Translations under genes and position numbers: made by a program
Part shown: positions 1 to 9,987 of the stretch, one piece after another
Numbering within the stretch: the stretch's first letter is position 1
Layout: each line of letters opens with the position of its first letter
Notes under the pieces: model-generated
The model's database searches: none
Told to the model about the DNA's origin: nothing
The model's input: the letters and a program-made list of their open reading frames with translations, nothing else
DNA from: Glandiceps talaboti
Lineage: Eukaryota > Hemichordata > Enteropneusta > Spengelidae
DNA: 53,500 bases
Direction: 5' to 3'
Assembly: GCF_964340395.1 (NCBI RefSeq)
Contig: NC_135560.1
Location: 8,901,598-8,955,097, forward strand

Positions 1-468
1 TTTCATTGTTCAGGCACTTGGCATTGTAAGCTTCAAATCTAGAATACAGGTTCTGGGTAGCAGTGTCCCTGAAACATACAAGTTAACAGAGATGTATTAT
101 ATGAATATCACATATTGTTGACATTCAACTTCTAAACTATTCATATTTCTAGAACAGTTATACTTTCTATATGGGTAAATGTATGGAAAAAAATCTACGG
201 AAACAGAACCAAAACCTAAAGTCAGCCATTTTGTGTCCTGGGTAAATCTGTTATGGCTGAAAGTATCAAATAGATATAATGACACTCACCTATCACCTTC
301 ACTTGGTTCTTTGCCATTTTCTTCTGTATATTTTTCAACCCACTTTTCTATGTCATCTTTGATCTGATCCCTAGTAGTAACAAGTTCTTTTTTCTGTCCT
401 GTTTCTGTTTTCAGTCTAGCTGACGTTTTATCTGCTGCCTTTTTCACCTCCCCATGTATACCATGGAC
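1..468 (-). CDS. Coiled-coil gene exons 15 and 16 (second GKEPS motif; truncated by window)
   Basis: Exon 15 (468-290) encodes GEVKKAADKTSARLK and then DDIEKWVEKYTEENGKEPSEGD. This is a second copy of the W..(F/Y)....G(R/K).P(T/S) motif seen in exon 12. It ends in phase 2 with donor GTGAGT. Exon 16 (68-1) continues in phase with DTATQNLYSRFEAYNAKCL and is cut by the window edge. Confidence 0.75.
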
Positions 469-2580
469 CTGGAATATTTGGGGAAGATACTTAGTAGTTA
501 TTTAAACTCATTATACCATGCACAAGTCAGGTTCAACAAAAAATATGGAATATATACATACACATTTTGTACTCTGGTTATTCTACAACATGACAACGTG
601 AATCTATGCCACAACAATGTGTGTGTATGTCACTGGTTCTGCTGTGTTCAAAATACGAGTCAAAATTATTTCCATTCTTTCCCCTGATTTTTTTTCATAT
701 TACTGGCAATGGTATAATTATGTTATTCTGCAATATTTTTCTTCATTCAGCCGGAAAACACTAGTGACCTAAGGGTGTTGTCACTACTCGTCTAGCAACT
801 CATAGTGACAAAGCCCCCTTAGGTCACTCGTATTTTCCTTGGCTGAACAAAGAAAAATATTGGGGAATAACATCTAATTATCACAGCCAATAACAGCCAG
901 CTCCTATGCAGCACTGCCATAAAAAAAAGTTGCCCTTCACCACTTCCAGTTGGGCATTTCAAGTCAACGCAGCAGCATTCAGTAGGGGCCATATTGGATT
1001 TGTCATAAGAACATACCATTCAAAGAGTCATATTTAGGGGCAGATTTCTTCAGAACTGTACAAATTTGAATAACTATCGTGTATTTCTGTTTGGCAAAAT
1101 TTCTATATCATGAGAACAAATTTTGGTAAAGTATGTAAAGGAATTGGCCAGAATGTAGAAGAGTGGACCAAATGTACAATAGATATACATTTGTAACCAA
1201 GCTAGGGAGTTAGGGTTAGGGATAAGAATTGGGTAAGACTCCCTAGCATAAACCTGATTTGTACCACCTTCAATGTATGGACACTGTTCTACATGACAAT
1301 GTCTCTCTAATTTATCCCTTCCTGTTGTAATTTTACATATCACACACATGACCATAATATTTCATCTGTAAAGTACCCCGGAAAACATGAAAAATGATAA
1401 TTTGTCCCTTACATTCTTGATTACAGCTTCCAGAACAATTCTCAAGTTTTTATCTTCTTTGACGCTCTTAACTGGAAGGTGTTGCTGTGATTTTGTCTTG
1501 CTCAGTTTCTTTTTATCCTTTTCTAAGTGTTTGATAGTTTTGTCTTTCTCTTTAATAGTTTTATCTTTCTCTTTAATAGTTTTGTCCTTTTCTTTCAACA
1601 TTTCTTCCAATTCTAATATTCTCTGTTGGTGCTCTGCAGATTGTTTTTCTGCAACTCCTAACGCTGCAACCAGGGTTGGATCTGGAACTGTGACCTAAGG
1701 AGGAAAGAATACAAAGTTTAGCAAACAAACACACAATATGAAGAGGAAAGAGTACAAAATTTTAGCAAACAAACACACAATATGACAAGGAAAGAGTACA
1801 AAATTTTAGCAAACAAACACAATATGAAGAGGAAAGAGTACAAAATTTTAGCAAACAAACACAATATGACAAGGAAAGAGTACAAAATTTTGGCAAACAA
1901 ACACACAATATGAAGAGGAAAGAGTACACAATTTTAGCAAACAAACACACAATATGACAAGGAAAGAGTACAAAATTTTAGCAAACAAATGCACAATATG
2001 AAGAGGAAACCACTTAGGTGTGTCATAAAAATATGACTGATTTCTTGGTTAACACCATAAATTTTGCTCCACAAGCTACACATGCATTACTATATGTGTA
2101 CTTTGAGAATAAGTTGATCCTCTTGTTCTATTTTGACCCCCTAGCACAGCATTGGGTGAAATCTTCTTGTTCTATTTTGACCCCCTAGCATAGCATGAGG
2201 TGAAATGCCATTGCAAGTGTCAAGCATTTCTAATTATTTCCACTTTCAAGAGACAGATTCTTACCTCAACTGTTTTCACAACTGGTTCAGGTACTTTGAC
2301 TTCTACTGGTTCTGGTACTTTTCCTTCTTTTAGTGTTTCCAGTGTTTCAATCTGTACATCTAGCTGGGTGATTTTCTTCTCCATTTCTTCTGATTTGTGG
2401 TTTAATTCTTTTACCGATTTACTTCTGTTTTTATAGAGTTTCAATAAATTGTTAGTAAAGCATGAATAGTTCTGAAAATTTCTCGCAAAATATTCCTTCA
2501 AAGGAAAGACATTATTCTTTTCTTACATGTAATAGCAATGATGAGAAAATCATGTGTACACAGTTTTTGTGAACATTTTA

Positions 2581-2665
<85 letters not shown>

Positions 2666-5600
2666 CATGAGACATAAACTCAGAATAATCAAATCATTGT
2701 ATGAACAAGGCAAGCATTTACAAGTGGAACAAGTTACAAACAGGGAAAGTATATAAATGAATTGGATGAACAACACTTGGCACAACATCTTGGAAGTAGA
2801 GACTTGTACATTTCATGGTTTGATATGAACAATATTATGGCCTCTTTGCATACTAGTTCACCTCACAAACAAATTTCAAGTTCCACTGGCATTTTGTATA
2901 TGAAATGCCAGAGGAACTTGAAATTTGTTTGTGAAGGTGAATTATTACGCAAAGAGGCCATTACAAAATGAAATACAAGTCTCTGTAGTTTCAACATGCT
3001 GTGCAAAGTGCTTATGTTGAGTGTTATTAATCCAATTCATTATTTACTTTCCAAGTGTTTGCAACAACTTCTACTTGTAAATGTTTGCCTGTTGCTGGTT
3101 GTAATATACACTTACTTTTCTTTTTCCTTTACCGTTGGTTCTCTTCCTTTCTTTTTCTTGAAATCTTCTTCCCATTGTTTGATTTCTTTGTCAACTTTAG
3201 CTTTTTCTTCTTGTAGGTCATCTTTTTCATGGACTACAACAACTAAAGTTTCTTGAGTTTTCTCCTTGTCCTGGGCTGCTGCTACAGCTACGTGTTGAAA
3301 CTGTACATTTAGGGCTTCGTATTTAGCTCTCATTATTGCTAATTCCTAAAAGAAAGAACAGTTTACATGTTAGCTGAATACTTGTGTGTTTTCATTTCTA
3401 GCTCTCATTAAAGTAAGTTCCTAAAACCAAACAACAATTTATGTGTAGGCTACAAGTTGAGCTGAAAACTCCTGATCAACTTATATGTAAGCTACAATTT
3501 AAAAGTGTGCTTGCAGCATTTTTTTTTTTAGATCTCATTATTACAAGATCCAACAACAGTTTATATGTACATGTATGCTACAAGCAGAAAGTGCACTTGT
3601 ATGGTTTCATTTCTCGCTCTCATTAAAGCAAGTTCCTAAAACCAAACAACAATTTATGTGTGGGCTTTAAGTGAACTGAAACCCCTTATCAATGTATATG
3701 TATACTACAAGTTGAAAGTGTATTTAGAGGGTTTCAGCTCTAACTTTTGCTAATTCCTAAAACCAAGGAGGCTTATGCCTCATGCTAAAACCAAACAATA
3801 ACTTATGTATGTATAAGTTACAACTAAGCTGGAACTCTTCATTCTTCTGTTTATTCTTCTATAGACAGTACACTGCAAATCAAATAACACTGTCTTCACT
3901 TACTTTTTCAGACTTCTGTATCTCTGATTCATATTTTTTGCGTTCTTCTGCTTCCAGTGACTTCACAACCGTTGTTGTTGTTGTTGCTGCTGCAGCTACT
4001 GCTGCAACTGCTGCAGCGCCTCCTGGTTTAGACTTCAGCATTGCTCTCAGCCTTTCATTTTCCTCTTTCTCACTTTCTAGTTGGTCTTGGACGATCTGTT
4101 TCATTAACGGAAATAATTGGATTCAATACTACTATGCAATAAAGTATATATAACAAACATTGTTATATATATACCAGTAATTCCTTGCACTGGCACACGT
4201 ACACGCACACACACACACGCACACACAGACTGGTGATATTTTCACTGAAGTGCAATACATTATTGCAAATATGCATGCAAATGATATGCAAATGATATGC
4301 AAATGAATGCAGAGTTGTTCCTTGTACTATAATCACACACTGATTTTTATGGAGATTTGATATTTTGGATAATTATATGTAATACTAATAGAACCCCATG
4401 TAATGTGAGTGCAGTGTGGGCCCTATGGGATATTTCTATTTTTGATTGCAGTGTTTTTTGCTGCACTTTCATTACACTTTTGAAAGTACAGCTGCAGTGA
4501 AGATTGCAAGCATGCATGCAAACACCCTGAGTACACCACACTAACACTTACACATGATGAGGTTCTGTCATATTATTTTACACATAGAGAGATGAAAGCA
4601 TTGCTTCATTGTGCCATTTCTATACTTGCATTCAACTCCTCTTGTCAGTTTCTCACCTTGTTTTCTCTGTTTTTATTGTCTATTTCTTCTTCATGTTGTT
4701 TCTTGACATTATCTAAATCTTTTGAAGCGAGGACATATTTGTGATGCTCATTATCAATTTTGTGGGTCAGGTCTGTCTGAACTTGTTCCTGTTATTTAAA
4801 AGAAAAGACATGAATAATTTCATAATTAGTACATGGCTATCTGCCAAAAACAAAGACTGAACCAGTTTTTGATGAAAGAAATTTTGAGAATTCAAAAATA
4901 ACTTACATTTTGTCCAAGATTGTCACATAAATCATAATGACCAAAAATGTTCATCAGCTTGGTAGATCATATGATTTTAATAAGTTAAAACGTACAAGCA
5001 GTTCAAAGTTTTTAGCATTGAGCTTTCGATCTGTCTTGGTCAACGATTCTCAACAGAATGACAAATTCCATAGTTACAGCTGACCACTAGGTGGCGGTAT
5101 GATCTGTCTTGGTCGAGGATCGTCATCTCATCATCCTTCTTAAAGCTCAATGCTGAAAACATTGAACTCCTTGAATGTGCGTTATAACTTTTGTAATAAA
5201 CTTACATTTTGTTAGTCAGACTGCTAAAAATAAAACAGCCATGCAGTCTAATGCTTTCTCATAGACTGTGCTCAAAGCACTTTACCTATTATTACCCCTG
5301 GCACAGATCTATAGCGGCACAATGGCCCTTTATACTTCCTCAACTCCCTGGGGAGCATACAATCCATTGCAGCCTTTAGAAGTGCACAGGATTAAAGCAT
5401 TCACATTGCAACCTCTATCCTACCAGGTTACCAATTATGCAGATGGTTGACTGAGGCAGTCATGGTTCAAAACTTGTCCAAGGACTTTAGCCACTCAAAA
5501 ACAAATGGCAGCGATGGGGCTCGAACCTGCAACCTGCAGATTCCAAGCCGGCCACTCTAACCATTCACCTATCATGACTCCACAGTTCCTTGCTATGGCA

Positions 5601-8600
5601 AACCGTGGTAAAAACTATGGACAGGTTGCTGATAACCAGTGATTACCCAAAACAAGACACTCTCTTTACAGGTTTTTTATGGCCCTGGCAGTTTTGACAA
5701 GCCGTGGTAAAGGGTGTTGATAATCAGAATTTAATAAAAAAAACAGAACACTATGTCCAGGGTTGTCAAATGACTTGGCGTATGTGGTAAGCTGTGCAAA
5801 ACCCATAAATGGGTTGTTAATAAACACTGATTACCACAAACGTTCAGAGAGCTACGTTTGCATCATTTCACGCCATTTTCACTTATTTTTGAGCAATTAT
5901 ATTTGACAGCTGAGAAAAATTCTTGGATGAAGTCGATGCATTCTGACAACATTTCCATACATTCACGTATTTTGCTATGAATAAATAATAGCTGAAAACA
6001 CAATCCTACCTTTTCTTTCTCCAATCTGTCAATTTCTACTTTATTGATAATAAGCAGCCTCTTCTTGTCTTTCAGCAACTGCCTGTTTCTGGTACTCAGG
6101 CTCTGCACAAAGAAATCACAAGTCAGTCATATTTTTTGCTATATCAAGTTTTGGAGCGTTGGTGATCAAGAACTACATGTTTGTGAAGTGAAATGGTTGA
6201 ATAGTGTGGTAAATATCTGACTACTTACCGCAAGTGTCTCATCCCAGTACTTCTGATGTCTGTCAAATTCTACCCGATGTATCTCAATCACTTGTTTAAA
6301 GGTTTTCACTTTGGATGAATAATTCTCTCTCAAACTTATAACAAACATATTAAATTGACCCTACAAGACAAAGAAAACAACGAATAAGAGTCAAGACTTG
6401 GAAGAATTACTAGGTGTTATCTAAAATTGTACTTTATAGGCCAAGCTATTTCAGTTTTTTATTTCAAAGGTTATTAACATTATCTATCATCAAAATTATT
6501 GACCCTTGAACTTTGTAGAAAAATATAGCCATAAAAGTGGAGTCACACAACTTAAACTATTGTGGTTCTATTCAAGAAAAGCACAAACAAAAATATTTAC
6601 ATAGAATGTTGATAGATTGCTTGCCATATTTACTATAACACTGACAGAAATGATAAGTTGTACTCTAATTTAGCCTACCTGTGTTTCATCTTCAATCAAT
6701 TTGTAATTATCCTCAATTTGATGAACAATCTTAACATGGTTTACTTTCATTCTTGTCATGTCATCCATCACCTAGTTGAAAAGAAGAAGAAAAACACGCT
6801 AGAAAATTATAGCGGGAAGGAGACTAAAACTCATAAACAGTCCTGAATAATCATTCACACATTGCTATGAATTCATATGGTGAATGCAGGAATGAAATAA
6901 GTATTGAGATCTTCAAATAAAAAACACAGGTATTACCTGGTTTAAGGTATCGGGAAACCTTATTTTTTCCCCATTCAATATATCTTTCAAAACATTGTTA
7001 AAGCGAAAATTGTCAAAACCCATGTATTGGAATGAAGTGGCGATTAAAGTATCAAAACCATAGATCTCGGGGCAGACATTTCAATGTCTATGTCTGTACA
7101 GACTGTAAGATACATCAATGTCACTCCCTCCTCACTGGCCTGGTGTGTAACAGGGGTTGACCAATGTGTGAGGGCGTCCCATCATGGCATACTGTACAGT
7201 ACCATACAGACTCAGTCTATACAGACTTTTGACATAATTAGCATACTGTACTGGCATCGACAGCAAACATATTAAATTACAGATATTCTTTTGAAAAATG
7301 ACTGTTTTTAAGAATAATCAAAAAGAATTTACCCTTGCAAGGCAATCTCTCGCGTAAGAATATGGTACATAAGCATTGGCATTTCCTTCCAATTCAGGTG
7401 CTTGTAATTGTGATTGTGATCTGGATGATAATGACATTAAACTCTTGGTGTCTGAAAACAGAAGAAGAAATACACAGAGCCATTAATTAGCATATCTAGA
7501 TTTCAGGTAATGGACACATATTAATACTCAGTTTTAGTGTATTGTACGTACAATAACAAACTTATTACACATTTTTGAGCTTTTTGAAATTTGAGTTACA
7601 AACATCGACTCGTTGAATGTTGTTTCACATTTATTTTTCAAGTAGGAAGCCATGATAAAATTGTTTTATAAATTCAAAATTCAAATAAATACCCACTCCT
7701 CGTCCATATGGCCACTTTAAAATTTATCAACTTTGCCTTGGTTTTGAGGGTTACATTACACTTGCAGTGACTGACAACCTTACCTGCATCTGTTCCCACT
7801 CCATCCAGCCGAGATTCTGGTCTAGCCTCTTCTACAGTTATAATAGAATGAAGACTTGATAGACTTCCTAATGTTGTATCACTCATGATGGAGTGTTTTC
7901 CAACTGACTTGGCAGACCTTGGACGACTTCTTGGACTACCACCTTCACCATTCTTGGCAGACCAGGCTGAGAAAACAACAGAGTTTACAAAGAATTCTGA
8001 ATGATTCTTGTTGCTAAGCATTATATTTCAAAGTTTAGAAAACTGAAACCAGATTTGATGACATACAAAAAATACTTACAAAATATTGAGAGTATAGAGT
8101 TTCATATTGTGGTTAGAAAAAGTGAATTAAATTCACATATAAAGAAATGGTGACAGATTTTAAAATTGATATTAAGAAAAGTTTCCGAATACAAAATGTA
8201 AACATTTCCATTCATGAAAAGAGTTGTATATTTGTAATAAGCCTAATAAAAATGTTATTTAAATACAACAACAAAAAAGAATCTGAATATTCAGTTCTGT
8301 AGCACAACAAGAACTCTGACTAATTTTGAATATTCTAAATAGCTTTCCTATACTAAAACACCTAAAGTTTGACAAACTTTTTAATAAAAAATCACTATCA
8401 GTTGGTACATTCTTTTATTTAAAAAACTAATGTCTTCATTATGATGTGAGAAAAGAATATGACTTATGAGAACTTGGAGATGTGTGGGGCTAATGTACAT
8501 GTGTGTGTAGTGGGTGGGGGGGGGGGTTATTACTTGAAATTCCTTCTGGGAAAGTCAATATGACATACTTTCTCAGATCTAGGCATCCCAAACTGATTCC

Positions 8601-9940
8601 CAAACTGAAATTTCAAAAATGGTTTCTCTGTTTTGTTGAACTGGTAGGCTGATCCTTTCAAATAACATTATTCTGTAATGTTTTTTGTTCAGCCAAAGAA
8701 AATAGGAGTAACACAAGCAGTATTGTCACTAACCCTTAGAGGTCATCAGTATTTTGCAGATGAATGTTGAAAAATACTGAAGAAATAATTATACCCACCT
8801 TCACTTAAGTAGCAACAAGTTTGACAAATAATGGCCATGAAACAATAATGGCAATATTGACACTAAAGTATGCAGTTGAAAATTTCAGGTAGCAATTTTC
8901 AAATTTTGTATTTGGAACGAAAGATAAATTTGATACAATGGTTTACCAACATAGATGAATTTTCATTTGGAAATTATGGAAATTTGGAAGGTTTTGATTC
9001 ATATCACAAGCACAGCAGATGTAGAACATCCCCAACACAAATTGTTCAAAATTTGGCTTGCATATGGTATCCTAGTATTCAACTCACTGCGATTGTCTGT
9101 AATGTGAGTTATGTTGTAAGGTCATTTTTTGAAGTGATAAATAAATCTTACCTGTTGCAGTTTGATGAACTCCATTTTCTGAATTTAATTTTTGGTCTGT
9201 TGGTTCAATTATATTGGGTTTGAATAATTTTTTGCCACTACCAGCACTCCCTGGCCTTTCCATTTCTTGTTTCACTAGTAATTTCTCAGGAGACACCTTC
9301 TGAAAATACAGATCATAACATCTGGTTAGTTTACAGAAAAGTTACTTCGACTTTCAACAAATAATTCCCTAAAGCACATTCTTTCTTATTCTGATTGAAA
9401 ATATTTAAACTAATATTTCAATTTTCTGGCCTTTCATATTTAGTGCTAATCCATAATGGAAAGGTTAAAGGTCAACTACATTTTACGACCATAATAAAAA
9501 CCTATCTGACCAATTTAAGACCACAATAAAAACTATTTCCCAAAGAATTTTTCAGGTGTTCAAAATTAACATTTCAGTATATGGTATGGAAGTCAATCTT
9601 TTGAGCCACAACAAACACACACTTCCCCCACCCTCACCTTCACCCTCACCCTCAGCCCATCATATAACTGGTGTTTCAACATCATAACAAAACCACTACA
9701 GTGGAACTCAATACTCAATATTCACCTGAATGTTAGATTGTCTTCCACTGGTACTGGCTTCTTTGACAGATATCACACTTCCTGTACCTTGAGATGTTCC
9801 TTTAGATTTCTTTTCATCTTCACTACTTTTATCTTTACAATAAAAAAATAAAGAAAAATAACAATGATAATGATGAACACTAAAACTGAGTTGAGGCAAA
9901 TTAAACAGCACAAGTTACTGTTCAAAGTATCTATCAATAG

Positions 9941-9987
<47 letters not shown>

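Noticed and set aside
1204-1225. Telomere-like GTTAGGGTTAGGG
   Set aside because: Only about two hexamer units inside an intron; too short to call an interstitial telomere.
5500-5580. Functional tRNA gene
   Set aside because: A and B boxes are present, but no acceptor stem or cloverleaf closes around them, and a SINE body follows.
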